A stretch of 5,711 nt of DNA from an uncultured Tabrizicola sp. (GCA_937858255.1 CALLZQ010000158.1:1-5711), one strand, 5' to 3'. Shown: positions 1 to 5,711, numbered from the stretch's first letter. Numbers and translations: made by a program. Notes: generated from the sequence alone by a model not told the origin.

Positions 1-557
1 AATTGCTCGTCCTCGTTAAAGCCCTTCAGCGCCACGGCATTGATCTTGACCCGCATTCCGGCATCCTTGGCGGCGGCGATGCCGTCCAGCACCTGCGGCA
101 GCCGTCCCCAGCGGGTGACTTCGGCGAATTTGGCAACATCCAGCGTGTCGAGCGAGACATTGATCCGCCGCACCCCGCAGGCCGCCAGATCGCCCGCCAG
201 CTTGCGCAACTGGCTGCCATTGGTCGTCACGGTCAGTTCCCGCAGCGCGCCGCTGTCCAGATGCCGCGACATGGCGCGGAAAAACGTCAGAATATCCTTG
301 CGCACCAAAGGCTCACCCCCGGTGATCCGCAGCTTTTGCACGCCAAGCCGGATGAAGGTCGAACACATCCGGTCCAGCTCTTCCAGCGTCAGCAGATCGG
401 CCTTCGGCAAGAAGGTCATGTTTTCGGCCATGCAATACTGGCAGCGGAAATCGCAGCGATCCGTCACCGAGACGCGCAGATAGGAAATCGGCCGGGCAAA
501 GGGGTCGATCAGCGGCGTGGCGCGGCTTTGGGCCGCGAGGGGCGGGGTCTGGTCCAT
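1..557 (-). CDS. moaA: GTP 3',8-cyclase MoaA, N-terminal part (runs off left edge)
   Basis: MoaA is the radical-SAM enzyme that, with MoaC, converts GTP to cyclic pyranopterin monophosphate, the first step of molybdenum cofactor synthesis in the cytoplasm. The 185 visible codons carry the SAM-binding [4Fe-4S] motif CDFRCQYC, with Cys35, Cys39 and Cys42, preceded by [10 protein letters not shown]. They also carry [12 protein letters not shown] (GGEP at 80-83), the TVTTNGSQL strand near 109-117, and [11 protein letters not shown] near 133-143, all in MoaA order. Family members are about 330 residues, so the C-terminal half, with the second cluster's cysteines and the terminal Gly-Gly, lies outside the window. 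The ATG at 557 gives the usual short leader before ISYLRVS. No clear Shine-Dalgarno sequence precedes it. It is divergent from the lipoprotein gene across 65 bp, which must hold both promoters. The family call is secure. Confidence 0.96.
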   Translation of the reverse strand, partial: MDQTPPLAAQSRATPLIDPFARPISYLRVSVTDRCDFRCQYCMAENMTFLPKADLLTLEELDRMCSTFIRLGVQKLRITGGEPLVRKDILTFFRAMSRHLDSGALRELTVTTNGSQLRKLAGDLAACGVRRINVSLDTLDVAKFAEVTRWGRLPQVLDGIAAAKDAGMRVKINAVALKGFNEDEQ

Positions 558-622
558 GCCCGCAAAGCTAGGCTTCTGCCGATGCGCTGTCCAGTGGTCG
601 CAGCCCCATTGCCGAGGGGGGG

Positions 623-1111
623 GTGGCAGACTATCGTCTGGGTATGAGACATGTCATCCCTCTGATCCTGATTGCCGGCCTGATCCCCGGCTGCGCGGTC
701 CTCGACCGCATGAAGCCCGCGCCCAAGCCCGAGGCGATGGCCCCGCAGGCCGAACCGCCTGCACCTGCGCCTGTGGCTCCGGCGGTTCTGGGGCAGGGGC
801 AGAGCGCGCAGGCCCTTGATACCACAACGGCGGCGGAAAAGGCTGCGGCTCTGGCGGCGCCGGTGGCGGGGGCCGAGCGCGTTTTGGGCAAGGTCGCCGT
901 CAGCCTTGGCAGCCCGGCCGAGGCCGGGTTCTGGCTGCGCAGCCCCCTGGTCAGCGCGCCGGGCAAGGGCCGGATCGAGACCACGGGCGGGCAATCGGTG
1001 GCGGTGGACCTGTTGCCCGGCAATTCGGGCGCGCAACTGTCGCTGGCGGCGTTTCGCGCCCTTGGCCTCAGCCTGACCGACCTGCCCGAAGTTACCGTTT
1101 ACGGCCCATGA
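623..1111 (+). CDS. Small putative lipoprotein of unknown function (Rhodobacterales type)
   Basis: The 162-residue product starts with a short basic segment and a hydrophobic stretch ([14 protein letters not shown]), ending in a lipobox-like I-P-G-C with Cys24. Proline at -2 is unusual, so lipidation is likely but not certain. A Pro/Ala-rich linker (about 33-55) follows, then [15 protein letters not shown] (about 63-77). The C-terminal domain (about 83-162) contains [23 protein letters not shown] and [13 protein letters not shown], and ends in TVYGP. From memory, similar Rhodobacterales proteins are often labelled D-galactarate dehydratase; nothing here resembles that enzyme and I would not transfer the name. 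The start is uncertain. GTG at 623 has GAGG five bases upstream, but the ATG at 644 (MRHVIPL) gives a more typical signal peptide and no Shine-Dalgarno. The TGA overlaps the convergent rarD 3' end. Function is unknown; an envelope location is inferred. Confidence 0.8.
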   Translation: MADYRLGMRHVIPLILIAGLIPGCAVLDRMKPAPKPEAMAPQAEPPAPAPVAPAVLGQGQSAQALDTTTAAEKAAALAAPVAGAERVLGKVAVSLGSPAEAGFWLRSPLVSAPGKGRIETTGGQSVAVDLLPGNSGAQLSLAAFRALGLSLTDLPEVTVYGP

Positions 1112-2033
1112 ACATCGCGGCGGTAAAGATCGCCAGTGCCGCCCAGATCATCGGGAAGGCGATGGCGCGGGCCTGACCAAAGGGTTCGCCAAACAGGAAC
1201 AGCGCGGTCAGAAAGATCATTGTCGGCGCGATATATTGCATCATGGCGATGGTCGAGAGGCGCAGGCCCTTGGCGCCATTGGCATAGAGCATCAGCGGCA
1301 CCGCCGTGATCACCCCGCTGCCCATCAGCAACAGCGTGTCATGCCCCTGGCCGTCCAGAAAATGCGCCTGACCCTGCAAGCCCTGCCACAGCACAAACCC
1401 AAGTGCAAAGGGGGCCAGCAGCAAGACCTCCAGCGCGAAACCCTGATTGGGGCCGATGGGCAAGGACTTTTTCAGATAGGCATAAAGGCCCCAGGTGACG
1501 GTCAGGCCCAGGCCGACCAGCGGTAGCGTGCCAGAGGCAAGCGTCAGCACCCCGACAGCGACCGCCGCCAGCCCGATGGCCACCCATTGCAGCGGCAAGA
1601 GCCGCTCACCCAGCAGGATACGGCCCAGAAACACGCTGAATAGCGGGTTGATGTAATAGCCAAGCGCTGCCTCCATCGCCTGACCGGACCCGATGGCCCA
1701 GACATAGATCCCCCAGTTGACCGAAATCAGCGCCGCCGTCGCTGCCCCCATGCGCAGCATGCGCGGATTGCGCAGCGCCGCCCGCAGGTCGCTGGTGCGC
1801 CGCCGCCAGATCAGCACGGCCATGGCGATGGGCAGCGACCACAGCACCCGATGGGCAATCACCTCAATCGGCGGCACATGGGCCAGCGCCTTCATATAGA
1901 GCGGCAGGAACCCCCAGATCAGATAGGCCGTCAGGGCATAGAGAAAGCCGGCAAGGCTATCGCCCCCCGCTGTCGCGGGGGGCTTCGGCGGGGAAATGGC
2001 GGATGAGGGCGGGGCAGGGATCGGGTTGCGCAT
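1092..2033 (-). CDS. rarD: RarD/EamA-family drug/metabolite transporter
   Basis: This 313-residue inner-membrane protein belongs to the drug/metabolite transporter superfamily, RarD branch (two EamA repeats, about ten helices). Recognisable RarD landmarks are GFLYALTAYLIWGFLPLY (helix 1, about 29-46), EVIAHRVLWS (57-66), EAALGYYINPLFSVFLG followed by LGERL, and, in the second repeat, LSTIAMMQYIAPTMIFL with FGEPF. E. coli RarD was linked to chloramphenicol resistance, but the substrate is not established and cannot be read from this sequence. Before helix 1 lies a roughly 24-residue Pro/Ala/Ser-rich extension that E. coli RarD lacks. No in-frame ATG, GTG or TTG occurs between the ATG at 2033 and helix 1, so the extension appears genuine. 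The Shine-Dalgarno is weak. The gene follows the small secreted-protein gene by 91 bp, and its TAA lies within the convergent lipoprotein gene. Confidence 0.93.
   Translation of the reverse strand: MRNPIPAPPSSAISPPKPPATAGGDSLAGFLYALTAYLIWGFLPLYMKALAHVPPIEVIAHRVLWSLPIAMAVLIWRRRTSDLRAALRNPRMLRMGAATAALISVNWGIYVWAIGSGQAMEAALGYYINPLFSVFLGRILLGERLLPLQWVAIGLAAVAVGVLTLASGTLPLVGLGLTVTWGLYAYLKKSLPIGPNQGFALEVLLLAPFALGFVLWQGLQGQAHFLDGQGHDTLLLMGSGVITAVPLMLYANGAKGLRLSTIAMMQYIAPTMIFLTALFLFGEPFGQARAIAFPMIWAALAIFTAAMFMGRKR
1962..1983 (-). repeat. GC-only hairpin inside the rarD 5' coding region
   Basis: Perfect inverted repeat with 9-bp arms GCCCCCCGC and GCGGGGGGC around a four-base loop (TGTC on the plus strand). 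It lies about 50 nt inside rarD and encodes part of the Pro/Ala-rich N-terminal extension. An all-GC stem this close to the start could slow early translation or cause a transcriptional pause. That role is inferred; the symmetry is seen directly. Confidence 0.55.
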
Positions 2034-2101
2034 GTCTTGGGCTTATCGCGCGCCTTGCCCTGCCGCCATGGCATTCTTGTGCGGGACACAAAATCGCCAC
2101 C

Positions 2102-2113
2102 CCGCCCGGGCGG
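2102..2113. other. 12-bp GC palindrome in the rarD upstream gap (2034-2124)
   Basis: The 91-bp gap between the small secreted gene's stop and rarD contains the perfect palindrome CCGCCCGGGCGG. Read on the minus strand it is followed, after a few bases, by GATTTTGTG. It could be a weak terminator for the upstream gene or a protein-binding dyad, but four-base Ts at a distance are poor terminator evidence. No convincing promoter for rarD is visible in the gap. Confidence 0.3.
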
Positions 2114-2124
2114 CCTGTTCTGTA

Positions 2125-2520
2125 TCAGTGGCCGCAGGAACAACTTGACCCAAAGCAATAGCAATAGCCGGCATTGTCCCAGCCACGCCCGGCCTCGGCC
2201 TCGACATCGGCCAGCAGCGCGGCCATCGCGTCGTCGCCCTCGGTCAAGGCACGGGCGCGGGCGGTCAGTTCCTCGGTCGAGGAAAAGCCCTGCGGCACCG
2301 GCATGGCCGTATCATCCAGCGTCGCCCGCATCCGCAACGCCGCCAGCATCAACAGCGGATCCTTGCGCGCCTCGGCCAATGCGGCCAGCCGTTCGGCCAT
2401 CATCACCTGTTCCGAGGCGGCGGGAGTAATCCGCTGCTCCTCGGCGGCAGAGGGGCCCGCCACCAGCACAGCGCCCAGCGGCAATGACCAAAGGCAAAGC
2501 GCCATCAGCAATCGCTTCAT
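2125..2520 (-). CDS. Small secreted protein of unknown function with Cys-rich C-terminus
   Basis: A 131-residue protein that I do not recognise as a named family. The N-terminus is a clear Sec signal peptide: MKRLL, a hydrophobic core (MALCLWSLPLGAVLVAG), then PSAAEEQ, with signal peptidase I cleavage most likely near residues 25-26. The mature part is Ala-rich and helical (AERLAALAEARKDPLLMLAALRMRA, about 43-67), followed by an acidic helix (about 82-112). It ends in the tail GYCYCFGSSCSCGH, with Cys120, Cys122, Cys127 and Cys129 spaced C-x-C-x4-C-x-C. The tail could bind metal or form disulfides after export. The start is well supported: AGGAG lies six bases before the ATG. It is downstream of the DUF985 gene by 90 bp on the same strand. 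Location in the periplasm is inferred from the signal peptide; no function is proposed. Confidence 0.82.
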   Translation of the reverse strand: MKRLLMALCLWSLPLGAVLVAGPSAAEEQRITPAASEQVMMAERLAALAEARKDPLLMLAALRMRATLDDTAMPVPQGFSSTEELTARARALTEGDDAMAALLADVEAEAGRGWDNAGYCYCFGSSCSCGH

Positions 2521-2526
2521 CGAAAT

Positions 2527-2531
2527 CTCCT
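2527..2531 (-). promoter_or_regulatory. Shine-Dalgarno site for the small secreted-protein gene
   Basis: AGGAG on the minus strand within the purine run GAGAGGAGA, six bases before the ATG at 2520. It is the best-placed ribosome binding site in the window and fixes this start. Confidence 0.75.
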
Positions 2532-2570
2532 CTCTTGTAAACCCGTTGTCCGGCCATCTTGGCCCAGACT

Positions 2571-2622
2571 TCTGCCCCGGGTCAAATGACGATACCCGTC
2601 ACGCGGCGGGTTATGGGGCAGA
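2571..2622 (-). terminator. Inverted-repeat structure at the end of the DUF985 gene (possible terminator or attenuator)
   Basis: Perfect 8-bp arms TCTGCCCC (2571-2578) and GGGGCAGA (2615-2622) enclose a smaller stem, ACCCG (2594-2598) with CGGGT (2607-2611). The outer arm begins inside the last DUF985 codons. A second CGGGT at 2578-2582 could pair with the same ACCCG instead, so alternative folds exist. No T-run follows on the minus strand, so this is not a standard intrinsic terminator. It may act in mRNA end protection or partial termination before the downstream secreted-protein gene. Confidence 0.35.
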
Positions 2623-3114
2623 GGGACGGCGGGGCAGGTCAAATTCGGCCGGCGCAAGGGTAAAGCCGGCAAAGTCAAAGCCAGGGCTGACCGTGCAGGA
2701 GACCAGCGTATAGTCGCCTGTGCTGCGGGCGCCCTGCGAGTGACCCGCCGGCACCACGATCTGCGGCCACTGACCGGCCAGCACCTCGGGGCCCAGCAAA
2801 TGATCCTCGGCCAGTGTGGTCCCCACCGACAGGATCAGCGGCGCCCCGGCATGCCATAGCCAGATCTCATCGGCATCGACGCGGTGCCAATGGCTGCGCT
2901 CGCCCGCGCGCAGCAGAAACAGGATCGCCGTGCCGCTGGCACGCCCGTCGCGCAGCGGGCCTTTCCAGGTCTGGCGATACCAGCCCCCCTCGGGATGGGG
3001 GGCGAGATCGAGCGCGGCGATCAGCGCCTCAGCGGTGGTTGCGGGGGCGCCGGGCGCTTCCGGGCCGGGCAGAGGCAAGGGGGCGTCGGATTCTGGGGGC
3101 ATGAGGATTCTCAT
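2611..3114 (-). CDS. DUF985 / Cupin_5 family protein
   Basis: The product, 167 residues from the ATG at 3114, has the DUF985 (Cupin_5) motif series. These are LAPHPEGGWYRQTWK (37-51), AILFLLRAGERSHWHRVDADEIWLWHAG (63-90), LGPEVLAGQWPQIVVPAGHSQGA (107-129) and YTLVSCTVSPGFDFAGFTL (135-153). The HWHR...DE segment (His75, His77, Glu83) corresponds to the small-molecule or metal-binding cupin motif. The family has no firmly assigned reaction that I can name. A Pro-rich 25-residue N-terminus precedes the domain. ATGs at 3135, 3114 and 3102 are all possible and none has a strong Shine-Dalgarno, which fits translation coupled to the upstream rluE-like gene. The gene starts inside that gene, an 86-bp overlap from 3114 or 74 bp from 3102. 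Family assignment is firm; the exact start and the role are not. Confidence 0.88.
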   Translation of the reverse strand: MRILMPPESDAPLPLPGPEAPGAPATTAEALIAALDLAPHPEGGWYRQTWKGPLRDGRASGTAILFLLRAGERSHWHRVDADEIWLWHAGAPLILSVGTTLAEDHLLGPEVLAGQWPQIVVPAGHSQGARSTGDYTLVSCTVSPGFDFAGFTLAPAEFDLPRRPSAP

Positions 3115-3592
3115 CGGGTTGTGGCAGCAGCACATCGCGCCAGGCGCCTGGCGTCAGGCCCTCCAATGTCCATTCACCGACCCGCCAGCGGATCAGGCGC
3201 AGACGGGCATCGGGGGCGGTCTGCCTGACGCGGATGGGCGGTTCGCGCGGCCAGAGCCAGTCGGGTGGAGAAATCGCGCGCACCTTGGCGGGCAGGGTGG
3301 GGCCATCCTTCAACGTGACCCCCGATGACAGCGCGGCCAGTTGCGCGACCTCTGGCAGCCCCTCGACCTGCGCCAGATAGGTCTTTTCCATCTTGTGACG
3401 CGGGTCGGCGATCTGTGCCTGTAGCCGCCCGTCGTCGGTCAGCACCACCAGCCCTTCGCTGTCACGGTCCAACCGCCCGGCGGGATAAACGGCCTTGACC
3501 GGCAGATGGTCGGCCAGCGTTGGCCGCCCCTCGCCATCGCTGAACTGGCACAGCACGTCATAGGGCTTGTTCAGCAGGATCAATCGGCTCAT
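3029..3592 (-). CDS. rluE: RluE-like 23S rRNA pseudouridine synthase with apparent internal deletion
   Basis: RsuA/RluB/RluE/RluF-type pseudouridine synthases isomerise uridine in rRNA; E. coli RluE modifies U2457 of 23S rRNA. The N-terminus matches RluE closely: LILLNKPYDVLCQFSD (4-19), then YPAGRLDRDSEGLVVLTDDGRLQ (36-58) with the catalytic Asp42 in GRLD. HKMEKTYLAQVEG (66-78) and PPIRVRQ (118-124) follow. Family members then have a block of roughly 24 residues containing EGRNRQVRRM and ending ...PTLRLIR. Here ARLRL (129-133) runs straight into IRWRVGEWTLEGLTPGAWR (134-152), so that block is absent, in frame. A basic tail rich in Arg and Pro (to residue 187) overlaps the DUF985 gene. The ATG at 3592 gives the family N-terminus; extension upstream to 3748 reads into non-homologous sequence. 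The protein is probably impaired or inactive unless this is an assembly error. Confidence 0.85.
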   Translation of the reverse strand: MSRLILLNKPYDVLCQFSDGEGRPTLADHLPVKAVYPAGRLDRDSEGLVVLTDDGRLQAQIADPRHKMEKTYLAQVEGLPEVAQLAALSSGVTLKDGPTLPAKVRAISPPDWLWPREPPIRVRQTAPDARLRLIRWRVGEWTLEGLTPGAWRDVLLPQPDENPHAPRIRRPLASARPGSARRPRNHR

Positions 3593-3636
3593 GCCCTCAG
3601 CCTTAGGCCAATTGCCCCCCAAGGAAAAGACCGGAT

Positions 3637-3693
3637 GGCCCGGCACCTCAGCGGCACCGGGCCTTACTGCCCTTGGCGCAACACCAAAGGGCA
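3637..3693 (-). terminator. Two tandem hairpins after the DUF1097 gene
   Basis: The 106-bp gap between the DUF1097 stop and the rluE-like start holds two inverted repeats. The first has arms TGCCCTT (3668-3674) and AAGGGCA (3687-3693). The second has arms GGCCCGG (3637-3643) and CCGGGCC (3657-3663) with a 13-base loop. Read on the minus strand, the second is followed about nine bases later by TCTTTTCC. They may form a weak terminator for DUF1097. Read-through into the rluE-like gene remains possible, as the T-tract is distant. Confidence 0.4.
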
Positions 3694-3698
3694 GAGTC

Positions 3699-4199
3699 TC
3701 AAGCCTGCTTGACCAGCGCGCCGGCAACCTTTTCCGAAACAAAGCCAAAGATATTGCCCACGATCAGCGAGACCAGCACCAGTGCCGCCGCCTTGCCCGC
3801 CGCCGCGGCATCGGCGATGGCCACCCCGGTCAACAGGCAGAAAGCCGCTGTCGAGGCATAGCCATAGACTGCGGCCGGGATGGTCGCCAGCGCCGGCAGA
3901 TGCGCCCCCAGCACCAGAACGACAACCGAGGCGCCGACGATCACCGAGGTTACCGTCACCGATCCGGCCACATTGCCGACGATGATCAGCGTGACCGTGG
4001 CGACGATCACCCCCCAGGCATGGTTGATGGCGGATTTGGTCAGACCGTCGGTCTTGCCGCCGGTATGATAGAAACTGCCCCAGCCGATGAACAGCGCCCA
4101 GACCTGAAGTCCGAACGCCGTGCCGAGGCACAGCCAGGTGGCGACGGCGGCAAGCACGCCGATCGAGATCGCAAGAGCGTTGATAAGGTTCACTGTCAT
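3699..4199 (-). CDS. DUF1097 family inner-membrane protein
   Basis: A 166-residue, strongly hydrophobic protein matching the DUF1097 family, to which E. coli YcdZ belongs; no biochemical function is established. Membrane segments are visible at about 8-28, 31-45, 61-81, 85-105, 110-130 and 135-158. The family signature ALFIGWGSFYHTGG lies at 35-48 and is followed by NHAWGVI near 59-65. The short C-terminus ends in KVAGALVKQA. Start choice is delicate. The ATG at 4199 has GGAGG only one base upstream, too close for normal use. The GTG at 4193 lies seven bases after that GGAGG, and an ATG at 4208 has none. All three leave the first membrane segment intact. Upstream is a structured non-coding region, and the enolase terminator lies further back, so it probably has its own promoter. 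The family call is confident. Confidence 0.88.
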   Translation of the reverse strand: MTVNLINALAISIGVLAAVATWLCLGTAFGLQVWALFIGWGSFYHTGGKTDGLTKSAINHAWGVIVATVTLIIVGNVAGSVTVTSVIVGASVVVLVLGAHLPALATIPAAVYGYASTAAFCLLTGVAIADAAAAGKAAALVLVSLIVGNIFGFVSEKVAGALVKQA

Positions 4200-4200
4200 T

Positions 4201-4205
4201 CCTCC
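4201..4205 (-). promoter_or_regulatory. Shine-Dalgarno site that favours a GTG start for DUF1097
   Basis: GGAGG on the minus strand lies one base before the ATG at 4199 and seven bases before the in-frame GTG at 4193. Spacing alone points to the GTG as the used start, or to both being used. The difference is two residues. Confidence 0.5.
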
Positions 4206-4246
4206 CATGATGACTGGCCGTAACCAGATGGGGGTCAGTTGCACCC

Positions 4247-4374
4247 TGTCGGGCCCCGCCCGACAATCGCACCAAAGTCTCTACGACCATGAACAGAGTT
4301 TGAACAGGTGGCGAACACGAACGCGTGACCACCGGCTCATTGGTCGTAGATGCAGTTGCGGCAATGCCTTTGGT
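4247..4374 (-). promoter_or_regulatory. Nested inverted repeats upstream of DUF1097 (candidate structured leader or operator)
   Basis: Several collinear, nested complementary arms lie upstream of the DUF1097 start. These are ACCAAAG (4271-4277) with CTTTGGT (4368-4374), TCTACGACCA (4280-4289) with TGGTCGTAGA (4341-4350), and GGTGG (4307-4311) with CCACC (4329-4333). Innermost is CACG (4316-4319) with CGTG (4324-4327). Next to this, nearer the gene, is a compact hairpin TGTCGGGC/GCCCGACA at 4247-4265 with a three-base loop. As minus-strand RNA these would form one long irregular stem plus a hairpin about 50 nt before the start codon. They could equally be paired DNA operator sites. I do not recognise a known riboswitch class, and I see no certain -35/-10 pair. 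Confidence 0.4.
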
Positions 4375-4386
4375 TGCATCTGCTGC

Positions 4387-4418
4387 AAGAGAAACGGGCG
4401 CCCGGAACCGGGCGCCCG
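4387..4418 (-). terminator. Intrinsic terminator of eno
   Basis: On the minus strand, downstream of the enolase stop, lies a GC-rich perfect inverted repeat at 4395-4418 with arms CGGGCGCCCGG and CCGGGCGCCCG. It is followed directly by TTTCTCTT (4394-4387). The RNA would form about ten GC pairs with a GUUC tetraloop and then a U-rich tail, the standard Rho-independent form. It is the third and last of three adjacent dyads after eno. Confidence 0.8.
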
Positions 4419-4465
4419 CAAATTTCTTGCAAGAAATTTGCCAAGGATTTTGCAAAATCCTTGGC
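4418..4465. repeat. Two abutting perfect 24-26 bp palindromes between eno and its terminator stem
   Basis: 4418-4441 is a perfect 24-bp palindrome with half-site GCAAATTTCTTG. 4441-4464 is a second, with half-site CCAAGGATTTTG, and its symmetry extends to 4440-4465. Both are centred on TTGCAA, both are AT-rich within a GC-rich genome, and they share base 4441. They lie between the eno stop and the GC-rich terminator stem. They may be extra 3'-end hairpins protecting eno mRNA, dyad binding sites, or a copy of a dispersed palindromic element; I have an uncertain recollection of similar sequences elsewhere in Rhodobacterales genomes. Confidence 0.75.
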
Positions 4466-4476
4466 GCTCTCTGGCC

Positions 4477-5711
<1,235 letters not shown>

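Noticed and set aside
3..647. Open plus-strand frame of 214 codons opposite moaA
   Set aside because: The minus strand here encodes MoaA with intact radical-SAM motifs; the plus frame is a GC-rich antisense shadow with no recognisable domain.
644..1111. D-galactarate dehydratase label for the lipoprotein
   Set aside because: The protein is 155-162 residues with a lipoprotein signal and a Pro-rich linker; it has none of the length or motifs of that enzyme.
2125..2520. RiPP precursor interpretation of the Cys-rich small protein
   Set aside because: It has a Sec signal peptide and a long helical body, and no radical-SAM maturase, lanthipeptide synthetase or YcaO gene lies nearby; the radical-SAM gene in the window is moaA.
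2037..2713. Plus-strand open frames in 2037-2429 and 2174-2713
   Set aside because: They lie antisense to the small secreted protein, which has a strong ribosome binding site and signal peptide; the plus frames are Arg/Pro/Ser-rich shadows.
3593..3748. N-terminal extension of the rluE-like gene to an ATG at 3748
   Set aside because: The added 52 residues cover the DUF1097 3' end and two hairpins and resemble no RluE; the ATG at 3592 gives the exact family N-terminus.
3664..4455. Minus-strand open frame of 263 codons spanning the DUF1097 gene and the region upstream
   Set aside because: It is in a different frame from the clear DUF1097 protein, is low-complexity Arg/Gly-rich, and runs through the palindromic non-coding region.

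Overview
The window looks like chromosomal DNA of an alphaproteobacterium, most likely a Rhodobacterales member such as Paracoccus, Rhodobacter or a relative. This rests on the high GC content, strong GC bias at third codon positions, and the style of the MoaA, RarD, DUF985 and enolase proteins. No database search was possible, so the taxon is an inference. I see no rRNA, tRNA, CRISPR array, transposase or phage gene. It reads as ordinary core chromosome, with several interesting details at the level of gene decay and non-coding structure.

Layout from left to right. 1-557 (-) is the N-terminal 185 codons of moaA, running off the left edge. 623-1111 (+) is a small Rhodobacterales-type lipoprotein and the only plus-strand gene; its 3' end overlaps the convergent rarD by 20 bp. 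1092-2033 (-) is a RarD/EamA ten-helix transporter with an unusual Pro/Ala-rich N-terminal extension. 2125-2520 (-) is a small secreted protein of unknown function with a Cys-rich tail. 2611-3114 (-) is a DUF985 (Cupin_5) protein. 3029-3592 (-) is an RluE-like 23S rRNA pseudouridine synthase that overlaps the cupin gene and appears to lack an internal conserved block. 3699-4199 (-) is a DUF1097 membrane protein. 4200-4476 is non-coding and rich in dyad symmetry. 4477-5711 (-) is enolase, missing only its first residues at the right edge.

From enolase leftwards everything except the lipoprotein gene lies on the minus strand. The rluE-like and DUF985 genes overlap and are probably co-transcribed and translationally coupled. 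The small secreted gene and rarD follow on the same strand, with gaps of about 90 bp that hold inverted repeats. Enolase and DUF1097 are separated by 277 bp containing a strong enolase terminator, two further perfect palindromes in register with it, and a nested inverted repeat upstream of DUF1097. The genes do not form one pathway: cofactor synthesis (moaA), transport (rarD), rRNA modification (rluE-like) and glycolysis (eno) simply sit side by side.

The observations most worth following are: (1) the apparent in-frame loss of the EGRNRQVRRM block from the pseudouridine synthase, at a CTGCGCCTG sequence that suggests deletion between short repeats; (2) three abutting 24-bp dyads after eno with centres exactly 23 bp apart; (3) the nested dyad in the DUF1097 leader. 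I did not find a convincing new defence or mobile system.
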